64,000 bases of DNA. Origin: Prochlorococcus marinus XMU1410. GTDB lineage: Bacteria > Cyanobacteriota > Cyanobacteriia > PCC-6307 > Cyanobiaceae. Shown piece by piece: positions 52,386-63,303 of the stretch; within the stretch, counting starts at the first letter, position 1; every line of letters begins with the position of its first letter. Position numbers and translations under genes: made by a program. The stretch covers positions 903,954 to 967,953 of the forward strand of contig NZ_JAAORH010000001.1 of assembly GCF_017696085.1 (NCBI RefSeq). Direction: 5' to 3'. Below the pieces are notes generated by a model. That model searched no databases, was not told the origin of the DNA, and saw only the letters and a list, made by a program, of their open reading frames with translations.

Positions 52386-53282
52386 ATGTCATTAAAATTA
52401 GACGGCAAAAAATTATCTCTTGAAATTGAAGAAAGATTAACTAAATATATCTCTATTAATAAAAATATTGCAAAAAGAGCTCCTGGTTTAGCTGTAATAA
52501 GAATAGGTGAAGACCTCGCGAGTGGTGTTTACGTTAACAATAAGGAAAAAGCATGTTCAAGAATCGGAATAAAGAGCTTTATCTTTCATCTAAAAGATAG
52601 TGTAGAGCAAAAAGAAGTTGAACAATTAATAATCAAACTTAATTCTGATAAGGATATCGATGGAATGTTACTACAACTTCCCATCCCAAAGAAGTTTGAC
52701 GAGCAAAAACTGATCAGCCATATTAATCCAAGCAAAGATGTAGATGGACTAAATGAGATAAATATCGGCAAACTAGTGAAAAATGAGCCTGCGATGAGAT
52801 CATGCACACCAGCAGGAATTATTAATTTATTAAGATCCCAGAATATTACAATTGAAGGCAAGAAAATTGTTGTCATAGGGAGAAGTTTGCTTGTTGGGAA
52901 ACCCCTATCACTTATGTTTTTGAATCTAAATGGCACGGTAACAGTTACTCACTCAAAAACATTAAATTTGAATAAAGTTTGTAGAGAAGCAGACATACTA
53001 ATTGCGGCTGCAGGAAAACCCAATCTTGTAGATTCGAGTTTTGTGAAAGAAGGAGCAGTAATTATTGATGTTGGAATACATAGATTAAAAAGTTCCGATA
53101 AAAGTCAAACCAGATTATGTGGCGATGTATTATTAGAAGATGTCATTTCTAAAGTATTTGCTTACACACCTGTACCAGGAGGTGTTGGACCAATGACAGT
53201 AACAATGTTACTTGTCAATACTATTTTTAGCTGGCAAAAACAATTTGGTTTATCATCAACTCTTAATGACCTTTTGCCATAA
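52386..53282 (+). CDS. folD: methylenetetrahydrofolate dehydrogenase/cyclohydrolase FolD
   Basis: A 298-residue bifunctional folate enzyme. The active-site Lys lies in Tyr-Val-Asn-Asn-Lys-Glu-Lys, the family signature is Pro-Ser-Lys-Asp-Val-Asp-Gly-Leu near residue 114, and NADP binding is at [12 protein letters not shown]. The end has [12 protein letters not shown]. A GGAG ribosome site precedes the ATG. crtE follows 36 bp later. Confidence 0.96.
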   Translation: MSLKLDGKKLSLEIEERLTKYISINKNIAKRAPGLAVIRIGEDLASGVYVNNKEKACSRIGIKSFIFHLKDSVEQKEVEQLIIKLNSDKDIDGMLLQLPIPKKFDEQKLISHINPSKDVDGLNEINIGKLVKNEPAMRSCTPAGIINLLRSQNITIEGKKIVVIGRSLLVGKPLSLMFLNLNGTVTVTHSKTLNLNKVCREADILIAAAGKPNLVDSSFVKEGAVIIDVGIHRLKSSDKSQTRLCGDVLLEDVISKVFAYTPVPGGVGPMTVTMLLVNTIFSWQKQFGLSSTLNDLLP

Positions 53283-53318
53283 GCTCCAAGATGATTTTTT
53301 TTTTACTAAAGGTATAAA

Positions 53319-54221
53319 ATGACTGAAGTTGAAAATAGTATTTCTGATTTTGAAAAATATCTTAAAAACACAAAAAAGGTTGTAGAAGAAGCACTTGATT
53401 TTTCCTTGGGCCCTGAGAATCCTGAAATATTAAGAGAATCAATGAGATATTCCCTATTAGCTGGAGGGAAAAGAATACGTCCAATTTTATGTTTAGCATC
53501 TTGCGCACTGGCTGGAGGAGAACCCTCTCTCGCAGTTCCTACTGCGGTAGCGATAGAAATGATCCATACAATGTCCTTGATTCATGATGATCTACCCGCC
53601 ATGGATAATGATGACTTGAGGAGAGGTAGGCCTACTAATCATAAGGTATATGGAGATGCAATAGCTATTCTTGCAGGTGATGCCTTGTTAACAAGGGCCT
53701 TTGAAATGGTCTCTTTAAGAAGCCCTGGAGTCGATCCAAATAGATTATTAAATGTAGTTGGTGAATTATCCCTAGTTGCTGGTGCACCAGGCCTAGTAGG
53801 GGGACAAGTTGTTGATTTGGAATGCGAAGGCAAAGAAGTTGACCTTGAAACTCTCGAATATATTCATCTTCACAAAACTGGGGCTTTATTAAAGGCCTGC
53901 GTAAGAACAGGCGCGATGATCGCAGGAGCTAACGAAAAATTATTACAAGCTCTGACAACATATGCTGAGGGAATTGGTTTAGCCTTCCAAATAATAGATG
54001 ATATTCTTGATTTAACTTCCAGTAGTGAAAAGCTTGGTAAAACTGCCGGCAAAGATCTTTTAGCTGACAAGACTACTTATCCTAAATTACTTGGAATGGA
54101 GGAGTCAAAGAAAAGAGCATTTGATTTAGTTGAAAAAGCAAAAAAAGCAATTAAACCTTGGGGTGAAGATGCAAAGTATTTAACATCGTTAGCCGACTTT
54201 ATTACAAATAGAGACAGATAA
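53319..54221 (+). CDS. crtE: geranylgeranyl diphosphate synthase
   Basis: A 300-residue trans-prenyl synthase that makes GGPP for carotenoids, phytol and quinones. The first Asp-rich motif Asp-Asp-Leu-Pro-Ala-Met-Asp is at 90-96 and the second (Asp-Asp-Ile-Leu-Asp) at about 227. A Gly-Gly-Lys-Arg-Ile-Arg-Pro motif near 49-55 starts the catalytic part. It is between folD and a DUF212 gene on the same strand. Confidence 0.94.
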   Translation: MTEVENSISDFEKYLKNTKKVVEEALDFSLGPENPEILRESMRYSLLAGGKRIRPILCLASCALAGGEPSLAVPTAVAIEMIHTMSLIHDDLPAMDNDDLRRGRPTNHKVYGDAIAILAGDALLTRAFEMVSLRSPGVDPNRLLNVVGELSLVAGAPGLVGGQVVDLECEGKEVDLETLEYIHLHKTGALLKACVRTGAMIAGANEKLLQALTTYAEGIGLAFQIIDDILDLTSSSEKLGKTAGKDLLADKTTYPKLLGMEESKKRAFDLVEKAKKAIKPWGEDAKYLTSLADFITNRDR

Positions 54222-54234
54222 TTATTTTTACTTT

Positions 54235-54714
54235 ATGACTGAGTTTTTTCCTTTTTTTAATAATTCAGTTCTTTTCTGGAGCCTAGTATCCTGTTTGCTA
54301 GCTCAATTTTTTAAAATTGTATTCAATTTCTTTTCAACTGGAGAGATAAGATTTGGAATTATGTTCGAGACGGGCGGAATGCCCTCAAGTCATTCCGCCT
54401 TAATAACTGGTGCTACATCTGGGATAGGTTATGAAATAGGATTTGATAGCTCTATATTCGCATTATCAGTTGCAGTAGCACTAATAGTGATGTATGACGC
54501 TAGTGGTGTTAGAAAATCAGCTGGGATTCAAGCTGCAGAAATTAATAAACTATCAAAAAAACTAAACCCACAATCTGAATTAATGTTAAAAGAAACCCTG
54601 GGTCATACAAAAATTGAGGTCATGGTGGGGAGTTTCTTAGGACCATTAATTACTTTGCCTGGATTGTTTTTTTTGGGTTCTCCTCTCAAAATATTTAATT
54701 TGATAATAAATTAA
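54235..54714 (+). CDS. DUF212 / divergent PAP2 family membrane protein
   Basis: A 159-residue protein with about four helices and the divergent phosphatase motif Gly-Gly-Met-Pro-Ser-Ser-His-Ser-Ala, later Gly-His-Thr-Lys-Ile-Glu-Val. It lies 13 bp after crtE, so a role on an isoprenyl phosphate is possible but unproven. Convergent with cobB (4 bp overlap). Confidence 0.87.
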   Translation: MTEFFPFFNNSVLFWSLVSCLLAQFFKIVFNFFSTGEIRFGIMFETGGMPSSHSALITGATSGIGYEIGFDSSIFALSVAVALIVMYDASGVRKSAGIQAAEINKLSKKLNPQSELMLKETLGHTKIEVMVGSFLGPLITLPGLFFLGSPLKIFNLIIN

Positions 54715-56102
54715 GAATGCTTTGAAAAAGTAATCTGGGTGGCATCTATAAAGTTTTTTGCGACTTCTGGAGAACTTGGCAAATGTAAGTGAATCCAACT
54801 TGCATGTAATTTTTCATCAAAAAAGCCTTCATTTTTGTATTCAGTAGTCCAAGATTTAATTTTCCATGGGGAGGAAAGTTTCTTCTGATACTCAGCTTTT
54901 CCAAAATCAAGTTCAGATAAATTATTTTCAATTTCCCAATAATGAAATTCATGTCCTCTAATTAATTGATTTTGTTTAATGATCGGAGTGTCTTTTAAAC
55001 CCTCAATGTATCTATAACCTAGTGAAAGTTTACTTTTTTTTGATCTAAAAGGCAGGATGCCACTCATTTTATGATTATTACCATTTTCATCTTTTATACA
55101 GTCTCCTAAAATCATCATCCCTCCGCACTCAGCATATATAAATCCATTTTTGCGGAATTTCCTTAACGAATTTAAGCTTTTTGTAGAATTACTTATATGA
55201 TCAGCATATTTTTCAGGAAACCCCCCAGGAATAATTAAAGAAGAAGCTTCATTAGGTATTTCTTCATCATCATAAATACTCCATGAAATCAATGGTATGC
55301 CTATTTCACTTAAAAATTCTTTAGTTTCAGGGTATTGAAAATGAAAGATTTTATCTTCTGCAATAGCGATAGGTTTACTTTTGTCTATTTTAAAATCTTG
55401 AAGATTTACAGAATTAAATATTTTCTTTTTAGGAGATTTCAAGAATTTAGAAAGAGAACACACATCAAGATTTCTTTCAGCGAAATTTGCAAAATATTCA
55501 ACATCAATTTCTTTTCCATTATCCAATGGAGATACCAAACCTAAATTAGCTTTGTTTAAAGTTATTTTTGAATCAGATGGTAAAAAACCAAGAATTGCGA
55601 TGTCTTCATTTTTAAAAACTTCTTTGATTAATTTTTTATGTCTATCTGAATTAACGTTGTTAAATATAATTCCTGCTATTGACAACTCACTATCGAAATC
55701 TCTAAAACCTCGAATAGTCGCCAAAAGAGAAGCTACTTGACCTCTAGCATTAACAATAAAAATTATTGGGGCATGGAGAAGTTTAGAGATATTTGCTGTG
55801 CTGGAATAGGTTGTTGACCCTAATCCATCAAACAGACCCATTGCTCCTTCGATTAATGAGAATTCATATTTCAAAGAATGTTTAAAAAAACTTTCTTGAA
55901 CCCATTCCTCACCACTTAAAAAAATATCTAAATTCCTACAAATAGGTTGGCCAATTGAACTAAGTTGTTGTTGATCAAGATAATCTGGGCCAACCTTGAA
56001 AGTTTGTATCTTTATACCTTTTGAGAACGCCCAACAAGATAGCAAAAGCGATAATGTAGTTTTTCCACTATCAGTTGAAGGAGAAGATATTACACAAGGC
56101 AT
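54711..56102 (-). CDS. cobB: cobyrinate a,c-diamide synthase
   Basis: A 463-residue cobalamin-pathway amidase (CbiA/CobB) that amidates the a and c side chains of cobyrinate with ATP and glutamine. The N-terminal P-loop is Ser-Pro-Ser-Thr-Asp-Ser-Gly-Lys-Thr-Thr at 7-16, and the C-terminal glutamine amidotransferase has the Cys in Ile-Tyr-Ala-Glu-Cys-Gly-Gly-Met. Only 3 bp separate it from opcA. Confidence 0.93.
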   Translation of the reverse strand: MPCVISSPSTDSGKTTLSLLLSCWAFSKGIKIQTFKVGPDYLDQQQLSSIGQPICRNLDIFLSGEEWVQESFFKHSLKYEFSLIEGAMGLFDGLGSTTYSSTANISKLLHAPIIFIVNARGQVASLLATIRGFRDFDSELSIAGIIFNNVNSDRHKKLIKEVFKNEDIAILGFLPSDSKITLNKANLGLVSPLDNGKEIDVEYFANFAERNLDVCSLSKFLKSPKKKIFNSVNLQDFKIDKSKPIAIAEDKIFHFQYPETKEFLSEIGIPLISWSIYDDEEIPNEASSLIIPGGFPEKYADHISNSTKSLNSLRKFRKNGFIYAECGGMMILGDCIKDENGNNHKMSGILPFRSKKSKLSLGYRYIEGLKDTPIIKQNQLIRGHEFHYWEIENNLSELDFGKAEYQKKLSSPWKIKSWTTEYKNEGFFDEKLHASWIHLHLPSSPEVAKNFIDATQITFSKHS

Positions 56103-56105
56103 CTA

Positions 56106-57407
56106 TTAGTTATTAAAACCATTAAATATTTGAAGGGCAATCTTAATAGAATTTTCAAAAAGAGGACTGGTTTTTCCTCTACTACTTCCCAACAATTTAC
56201 TAACTTCGTACTCTGATGTAGAAAAAGAATTTGGAACAACTTGTTCTATTAATTCCATATTAGCCATTCCCCCTGCTTCAAGTCTCATACATTCCACTGA
56301 TTCACAGCCAAGTATTACACAAGTGTTATTTTTTTGAACCTCACTAATTTTTGAAATCAGCCTCAATCCAATAACTTGTCCTAAATGAATTCTTGGATTT
56401 CCCAAAGATAAGGGATTAATTGATGCAGAGATTATTTCGCCATTAATTCTTTCAAACTCTATTTTTGTTGATTCTGCATCCCTTGCAACTGTTAGAAAAG
56501 ACCAACCAAGTTTATCGCTAATCCATGAAATCATAAACAAAGCTTGAATCATATGATCTCCTGCGATATCAATGTCAATATCAGTAATATGATCTAAAAT
56601 TGGTCTTCTCGAAGGCGGATCAAAAATCATTGCCAATGATTCTCTCCAATTTTTCAATCTAACCCAATTCAAATCATTAATAGCTTTATTTGAATTATTT
56701 AATTGATCTAAAACTTTTAAACATCTTTGAGGCGATCCAAGGGCAGTATCAATTATTAACCTTAGACCATAATTAGTAAAATATTCAAAGATTTCAGGCG
56801 ATTCATCCAAGCTTCCATTCCACCACAACCATTTAGGTAATTCATCAATAGATAATTCATTTATTATTTTTAATCCTTTATTAGATATTGCAGCCGAGTC
56901 CCCCCTAATAACAACTAAATCGCCACATATAGGTTGCATAGCTGGAGTGTCACTTAATGGACAGTAAGCCGATACAAAAGTTTTGATACCTGAATTTTTA
57001 TTTAATGTTGGAGCTAAAGTTATTAATCTTCTTGGATTCAAAGTACTTATTGATGATTCAAAAAATTGTCCTCTAAAATCTTCAAAGTCTTTATTTGATA
57101 AATTTTCCTTCAACAAATTCAATAATTCTTCACTATTAAGGGAAGTAGTGATAGGAAGTCCTTGATCTAATATAAATTTCTTAGCAACTTCAATTATCTC
57201 TGGACTTAAATTTCCAGTAATTGGTCCATTTACCAATCCTTTTTGAACCAAACATTGTTCTAGCCAAGCAGGCTGCCAGACCATTAATGTAAAAGTATTA
57301 GCTCCACTATTTTCTTTATCTTCTGAAATCCATAATTTATTAAGGTAATTAGAAATTTCCTGATAAGGCAGCTCTAATGGGGCTTGGAGTGTTAGTTGAG
57401 GTTTCAT
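56106..57407 (-). CDS. opcA: glucose-6-phosphate dehydrogenase assembly protein OpcA
   Basis: A 433-residue OpcA, the cyanobacterial factor that activates Zwf in the oxidative pentose phosphate pathway. The conserved blocks Arg-Gly-Asp-Ser-Ala, Trp-Trp-Asn-Gly-Ser and Cys-Val-Ile-Leu-Gly-Cys-Glu-Ser are visible. It is 2 bp downstream of zwf on the same strand, the standard operon. Confidence 0.93.
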   Translation of the reverse strand: MKPQLTLQAPLELPYQEISNYLNKLWISEDKENSGANTFTLMVWQPAWLEQCLVQKGLVNGPITGNLSPEIIEVAKKFILDQGLPITTSLNSEELLNLLKENLSNKDFEDFRGQFFESSISTLNPRRLITLAPTLNKNSGIKTFVSAYCPLSDTPAMQPICGDLVVIRGDSAAISNKGLKIINELSIDELPKWLWWNGSLDESPEIFEYFTNYGLRLIIDTALGSPQRCLKVLDQLNNSNKAINDLNWVRLKNWRESLAMIFDPPSRRPILDHITDIDIDIAGDHMIQALFMISWISDKLGWSFLTVARDAESTKIEFERINGEIISASINPLSLGNPRIHLGQVIGLRLISKISEVQKNNTCVILGCESVECMRLEAGGMANMELIEQVVPNSFSTSEYEVSKLLGSSRGKTSPLFENSIKIALQIFNGFNN

Positions 57408-57409
57408 TT

Positions 57410-58933
57410 TTAAGGTCTGCGCCAGAAAATATCATCTTTTGAAATTAATTGATCAGACTCAGGAGGTCCCCAAGTCATAGATTCATAATTATAAATAGGT
57501 AACTTCCAAGGAGAATTATCCATCAATTCTATTAATGGCGTATAAAGCTTCCATGCGGCCTCTACTTCATCACTTCGAGTAAATAAGGTTGGGTCAGAAA
57601 GCATTGCATCAGCTAATAATCTTACATAGCCTTCATCTGAAGGTTCTCCAAATGATTCATCATAAGAAAATTCCATCTCAACAGGTCTTGATTTCATTCC
57701 AGAACCAGGAGATTTTACCTCAAATCTGAAAGTAGCCCCTTCATTTGGCTGAATTCTAAGGATAAGTTGATTTGGGGCAGGATTTATTATTGTTGATTCA
57801 AATAAATGAACAGGTACGTCTTTAAAAGTCAAGACTATTTCTCCAAGTCTTTTAGGTAGTCTTTTACCTGTTCTCAAATAAAAAGGAACCCCTTGCCAAC
57901 GCCAGTTATCAACGAAAACTTTTGTCGCAATATAAGTTTCTGTTGTGCTATTACAATTAACACCATCTTCCTGCCTATATCCTTTGAGTCGATTTGAAAT
58001 ATTTCCTCCCTCTCCGTATTGACCTCTTATGCAACAATTCCACGGTTCATTCTCGTCAGCAAGTTTTGAAGCTTGAAGAACCTTAGCTTTTTCATTCCTT
58101 ATCGCTTCTGGTTCAAACTTTCCAGGAGGTTCCATTGCAGTAACAGCAAGCATTTGAGTCATATGATTTTGAAGCATATCCCTTAGAGCACCAGAGCTTT
58201 CGTAATAACCTGCTCTATCTTCAACACCCACTGTTTCAGATGAAGTAATTTGAACACTTGATATATAATTTCTATTCCAGATAGGTTCAAAAATAGTGTT
58301 GGCAAACCTCAAGACAAGAATATTCTGAACTGTCTCTTTACCTAAATAATGATCTATCCTGTAAATCTGACTTTCTTCAGCGCAACTTTGAACGATCTTA
58401 TTCAATTTTTTTGCACTTGAATAATCTCTTCCAAAAGGTTTTTCAATCACTAAACGACTTTTCTTAGGGTCATCTAAAAGGCTAGCTGCTTTAAGAGCTT
58501 TACATCCACTTGCATAGTAATTCGGAGATACGGATAAATAAAATGTTCTATTCCCATGAGTAGCTTGTGTTTTATCAATTTCATTTAATCTTCTAGAAAG
58601 CCTTAAGACATGCTCACTTTGTTGTAAGTCAACTGGTTCATAGAAAAGATAATTAGAAAATTGTTCCCACTCCCTTTCTTTACCAGATATTTGATTTGTT
58701 AGCTTTGCTTTCATCTTTTCTCTAAACTCATTATCAGTCCAAGGTCTTCTCGCACAACCAATTATCCCAAATTCACTAGGAATTCTTCTTTGCAAAAAGA
58801 GTTCAAATAAGGCTGGTATTAATTTTCTATGAGTAAGGTCTCCACTAGCCCCAAATATTACTAAGCATTGTGGAGATATGACTCTTTCCTGTCGTAAACC
58901 TAATCTTAGAGGATTACTTAAAGTTGAAGGCAT
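57410..58933 (-). CDS. zwf: glucose-6-phosphate 1-dehydrogenase
   Basis: A 507-residue enzyme giving NADPH in the dark. The NADP-binding Gly-Ala-Ser-Gly-Asp-Leu-Thr-His-Arg-Lys is at 28-37, Glu-Lys-Pro-Phe-Gly-Arg-Asp at 164-170, and the active-site Arg-Ile-Asp-His-Tyr-Leu-Gly-Lys-Glu at 192-200. It leads the zwf-opcA operon and is redox- and clock-linked in cyanobacteria. Confidence 0.97.
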   Translation of the reverse strand: MPSTLSNPLRLGLRQERVISPQCLVIFGASGDLTHRKLIPALFELFLQRRIPSEFGIIGCARRPWTDNEFREKMKAKLTNQISGKEREWEQFSNYLFYEPVDLQQSEHVLRLSRRLNEIDKTQATHGNRTFYLSVSPNYYASGCKALKAASLLDDPKKSRLVIEKPFGRDYSSAKKLNKIVQSCAEESQIYRIDHYLGKETVQNILVLRFANTIFEPIWNRNYISSVQITSSETVGVEDRAGYYESSGALRDMLQNHMTQMLAVTAMEPPGKFEPEAIRNEKAKVLQASKLADENEPWNCCIRGQYGEGGNISNRLKGYRQEDGVNCNSTTETYIATKVFVDNWRWQGVPFYLRTGKRLPKRLGEIVLTFKDVPVHLFESTIINPAPNQLILRIQPNEGATFRFEVKSPGSGMKSRPVEMEFSYDESFGEPSDEGYVRLLADAMLSDPTLFTRSDEVEAAWKLYTPLIELMDNSPWKLPIYNYESMTWGPPESDQLISKDDIFWRRP

Positions 58934-59043
58934 ATTTTTAGTATTCTTTATCTAAAATCCTCCTTTTTTCAAATATTAGCTACATATTGTGTCTAAACCA
59001 AAAAGTATTTAGTAGGTGAAACTTAAATCTAAATATCAAAGAT

Positions 59044-60174
<1,131 letters not shown>

Positions 60175-60351
60175 TTAAATTTCTTTAATAAAAGATTATC
60201 AATTTGTAGTTTAATTTGTAGGGATTTTACAAAAATGGTTACGTTTTGAGATCGGAATAAATAGATGAAATTATTTTTATTTTTCAGTATTTATTGTTTT
60301 TATCAGTATAGTTACACAGAAATAATTTTTATCTAGTTAAAAATTTATTGT

Positions 60352-60888
60352 ATGAACAATCCTCAAGAATCAATGAATCATTATAAAGAAAGTGATTTCA
60401 GGACAATTGAGCAGACGATGGAAAAGCTTTCTGGAGGAACAAGACGACTTGCAGCTCAACTTACAACTTCTGCAAGTTTCGATTCTCTATGGAGTGTTTT
60501 AACAGATTATGATCGACTAAATCTTTACATACCAAATCTGTTATCTAGCAAAAAAATCTTTCAGAACGGAAATAATGTACATCTTAAACAAGTTGGGGCT
60601 CAGGATTTCCTTGGCGTGAAATTTTCAGCGGAAGTAACTATAGATTTATTCGAAGATAAGGCGCTTGGCCTTTTAAAATTCAATTTAATAAAAGGAGACT
60701 TCAGGAAGTTTGAAGGTAGCTGGAAAATCCAAAATATTAAAAATACTTCAAAGAATTCATTAATTTACGATCTCACTGTTCAAGGTTGTCAGTGGATGCC
60801 CATAGGGATGATAGAAAATAGACTAAAAAAAGATCTGTCAGAAAATTTAATTGCTGTTGATAAGCAAGCAAAATCTTCAACAAAATAA
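60352..60888 (+). CDS. SRPBCC/START-like lipid-binding protein
   Basis: A 178-residue protein of the polyketide cyclase/dehydrase fold: Thr-Thr-Ser-Ala-Ser-Phe-Asp-Ser-Leu-Trp-Ser-Val-Leu-Thr-Asp-Tyr-Asp near the start, then Tyr-Ile-Pro-Asn-Leu. Such proteins in cyanobacteria and plastids bind hydrophobic ligands. It is convergent with tRNA-Glu. Function unknown. Confidence 0.8.
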   Translation: MNNPQESMNHYKESDFRTIEQTMEKLSGGTRRLAAQLTTSASFDSLWSVLTDYDRLNLYIPNLLSSKKIFQNGNNVHLKQVGAQDFLGVKFSAEVTIDLFEDKALGLLKFNLIKGDFRKFEGSWKIQNIKNTSKNSLIYDLTVQGCQWMPIGMIENRLKKDLSENLIAVDKQAKSSTK

Positions 60889-60905
60889 CTTGAAATTTAA
60901 ATTAA

Positions 60906-60978
60906 TAGCCCCAAGGGGATTCGAACCCCTGTCGCCTCCGTGAAAGGGAGGTGTCCTAGGCCTCTAGACGATGGGGCC
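60906..60978 (-). tRNA. trnE: tRNA-Glu (UUC)
   Basis: The minus strand forms a full cloverleaf. The acceptor is GGCCCCA with TGGGGCT and the anticodon loop CTTTCAC holds UUC. The T-loop is GGTTCGAATCC and the discriminator is A. In cyanobacteria this tRNA is also the substrate that starts tetrapyrrole (chlorophyll and heme) synthesis through glutamyl-tRNA reductase. Confidence 0.97.
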
Positions 60979-61020
60979 CAAGAAATTAGCATGATAGCTT
61001 ATTAAAAACTAAGAGTAAGG

Positions 61021-62139
61021 CTAGCCTTTCGTCAAGTATTGTTGCTCTTTGTTTTGTCCTTGCCACACAGGAACGGTGAAATGGAAGCAGGATCCTATAC
61101 CAATATCAGATACTACCCATATTCTTCCCCCATGGACTTGTACGATTCTCCTGCATACAGATAACCCTATGCCAAATCCGGATGTTCCTTCAGAAGTCTG
61201 TGGAAGTCTAACTCTATCCAGAAAAATTCTTTTTTGTTCGCTCAATGGAATTCCTGCACCTTTGTCACAAATTGTTATTTCTACCCATTGATTTGTCTTA
61301 TGAATCATAGTGATTTTTATAGATCCAGAGTCTTCAGAAAATTTAATAGCATTTTCAATTAAATTTAAAAATACTTGCCTCATTCTTCTTTGATCTGCAA
61401 ATACACTTGGCAGATCAGATGGAATATCAGTATCAATTTCAATATTTCTTAATCTCCAGAATTTTTCTAATTCGAGTATTACCTCAGCACTGATATTACC
61501 TAAATCAATTTTCTGAGGATTAAATAACGCTTCCCATTTAGTTGTTCCAACCTCTAAAAGATCCTGGGATAAGAGTTCAATCTCCTCAAGACGTCTTTTA
61601 ATTACCTCTTGCAATTTTGAAATATCTATTTGTCCGAGTTTTTGACTTTGAACAGCCAAAGTTGCTGCAGTTAAAGGTGTTCTTAATTCATGCGCGACCA
61701 TTCTTAATAATCTTTCCTGCGATTCTATTCTTTTTGTTAATGTCTCATTTTCTTGTCTTAAAACAAGAAGTTCGTCTTCCAATAGAAATTCTTTTTGAGT
61801 TGTTATTGAATCAATTTTTGATGGTTGCAAATTAATTCCAAGATTTTTTGTTGTGCCTTCCTGTGTCCACCTTGGCAACCATTTTTGTAACTGAGAGAAA
61901 ATATTACTTCCAGCAAATATTTGCTTTGGAGCTGGGGAAACCTTTATAAGAGCGGGAATAGCAACTAATCTATGTAATTCAAGTAATTCTGGCTGCTCTG
62001 TTGGCTCAGAGATCTGAAGAGATATCTCAAATTCACAATCATCTGATTCTAAGTAAGCTATTAGGGACTTAATATCATTACTAGAAAGTTGATTTCTAGC
62101 TGCCACAAGTATTAGTTTTAACTCTTTTTTATCATTCAA
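61021..62139 (-). CDS. sasA: adaptive-response sensor kinase SasA
   Basis: A 372-residue histidine kinase. The first ~95 residues form a KaiB-like thioredoxin-fold sensor (Lys-Leu-Ile-Leu-Val-Ala-Ala-Arg at 8-15, Leu-Val-Ala-Ile-Pro-Ala-Leu). The phosphoacceptor is His150 in Val-Ala-His-Glu-Leu-Arg-Thr-Pro-Leu, and the C-terminal ATPase has the N, G1 and G2 boxes. It reads the KaiC state and passes it to RpaA. There is no membrane segment. Confidence 0.95.
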   Translation of the reverse strand: MNDKKELKLILVAARNQLSSNDIKSLIAYLESDDCEFEISLQISEPTEQPELLELHRLVAIPALIKVSPAPKQIFAGSNIFSQLQKWLPRWTQEGTTKNLGINLQPSKIDSITTQKEFLLEDELLVLRQENETLTKRIESQERLLRMVAHELRTPLTAATLAVQSQKLGQIDISKLQEVIKRRLEEIELLSQDLLEVGTTKWEALFNPQKIDLGNISAEVILELEKFWRLRNIEIDTDIPSDLPSVFADQRRMRQVFLNLIENAIKFSEDSGSIKITMIHKTNQWVEITICDKGAGIPLSEQKRIFLDRVRLPQTSEGTSGFGIGLSVCRRIVQVHGGRIWVVSDIGIGSCFHFTVPVWQGQNKEQQYLTKG

Positions 62140-62245
62140 ATTAATTCCTCTGAAGTGTTGAAAAGCTGTTAATCCTTATAAACACCTTAAGATATTTTTT
62201 TTTATTTTACAGATAGGCTATTAAATAAATAGGACTTATTTATAA

Positions 62246-62785
62246 ATGGTTGCTATTAATCCAAAAAAAAATTTAAATTTTGGTGGAAACCCACCTGAAA
62301 TCAATTTAAATAGTAATTTAAAAAGATGGTTTTCAAGGAATATTGGATTGTGGAAATCTAATAGAACTTATTTTCTCGATGAAGCACAAAAAACTTATAA
62401 TTTAATTATGAATATAAATATTCAAGCTCTCGAGAGTATATCCGAATGGGAGTCGCATTATAAATTCACTTGGTACCCAGAAAAAAAATATAAATTTTTT
62501 GACGAAAACCCCCAGTATAAAGAACGAGGAGAGATGCGTGCATTTTTAAAAGGCCATCAACTTAACAGGAAAAATTTTTATTTAAGTAATGATGAAGGTA
62601 TTTCAAATATTAAGCAAGTAGACGAACATGAAATGATTTTTGAATCTTCTTACGAAGATTGGTATATTTTAGAACATACAAGACTTTTAGATGCTGATAA
62701 TCATAGATTTAGGGTTATATATTCATGGAACAAAAATAAGCTAAAAATAGTTGAAAATCATCATGAAATTAAAATTATTAAATAA
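62246..62785 (+). CDS. lipocalin-fold protein resembling CpcS/CpeS lyases
   Basis: A 179-residue protein with a Trp-Lys-Ser-Asn-Arg-Thr-Tyr segment like the start of S-type phycobilin lyases, then repeating beta-strand stretches (Arg-Gly-Glu-Met-Arg-Ala, Phe-Glu-Ser-Ser-Tyr-Glu). Similarity to the CpcS/CpeS family is weak and judged by eye. It could instead be another small beta-barrel protein of unknown role. It is divergent from sasA. Confidence 0.5.
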   Translation: MVAINPKKNLNFGGNPPEINLNSNLKRWFSRNIGLWKSNRTYFLDEAQKTYNLIMNINIQALESISEWESHYKFTWYPEKKYKFFDENPQYKERGEMRAFLKGHQLNRKNFYLSNDEGISNIKQVDEHEMIFESSYEDWYILEHTRLLDADNHRFRVIYSWNKNKLKIVENHHEIKIIK

Positions 62786-62858
62786 ATTTTCTTTGCAGAT
62801 TTAGTTTAAAAAAGAAAAAATGTTATCTTTAATAATATGAATTAACGATAAATCAATT

Positions 62859-63293
62859 ATGGGTTTTAATATATTTAGAATTTTTGCAATCCCTATAATT
62901 ATCTCATTTTTTTTTATTGATTTAAATAATGAATCTAATAATTTAAATGCAAATGTCAACAATATGCCTGCAAAAAAAAATGATTTAGATTTATATCATG
63001 GGATGGGTGTTTCCTTTCTATGTAATGCGACAAGAAAAGGATTTGATTTGGATTTCCCAAAAACATTAAACGTTGCCTCAGCAACTTTCGCTTCAGTGGT
63101 TTTACAAAAACATGGAGGAAAAATAATCGAAAAAAAGAAAGAACAAACAGTTGATATGAAACAATTACAATTTATTGCATCCCTTCAATTAGTTGACTCA
63201 GCTCTTCAAGTGTGTCCAGATAATGTTCCTGAAAAGATCAAGAAGCAATTTCAGATTGAATCTGAAAGACTAAAGAAATTACAAGGGTTGTAA
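62859..63293 (+). CDS. secreted protein, distant paralogue of the protein at 326-718
   Basis: A 144-residue protein with a hydrophobic N-terminus (signal peptide or anchor, about 1-20). It carries Phe-Leu-Cys-Asn-Ala-Thr-Arg-Lys-Gly-Phe-Asp-Leu-Asp-Phe in the middle and a second Cys in Leu-Gln-Val-Cys-Pro, the same Cys arrangement as the protein at 326-718. Function unknown. It converges with prs. Confidence 0.7.
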   Translation: MGFNIFRIFAIPIIISFFFIDLNNESNNLNANVNNMPAKKNDLDLYHGMGVSFLCNATRKGFDLDFPKTLNVASATFASVVLQKHGGKIIEKKKEQTVDMKQLQFIASLQLVDSALQVCPDNVPEKIKKQFQIESERLKKLQGL

Positions 63294-63303
63294 AAAATTT
63301 CTT

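Noticed and set aside
60208-60225. TGTA-N7-TACA upstream of petH, like an NtcA site
   Set aside because: The NtcA spacing is GTA-N8-TAC; this is one base short and no -10 box is well placed.
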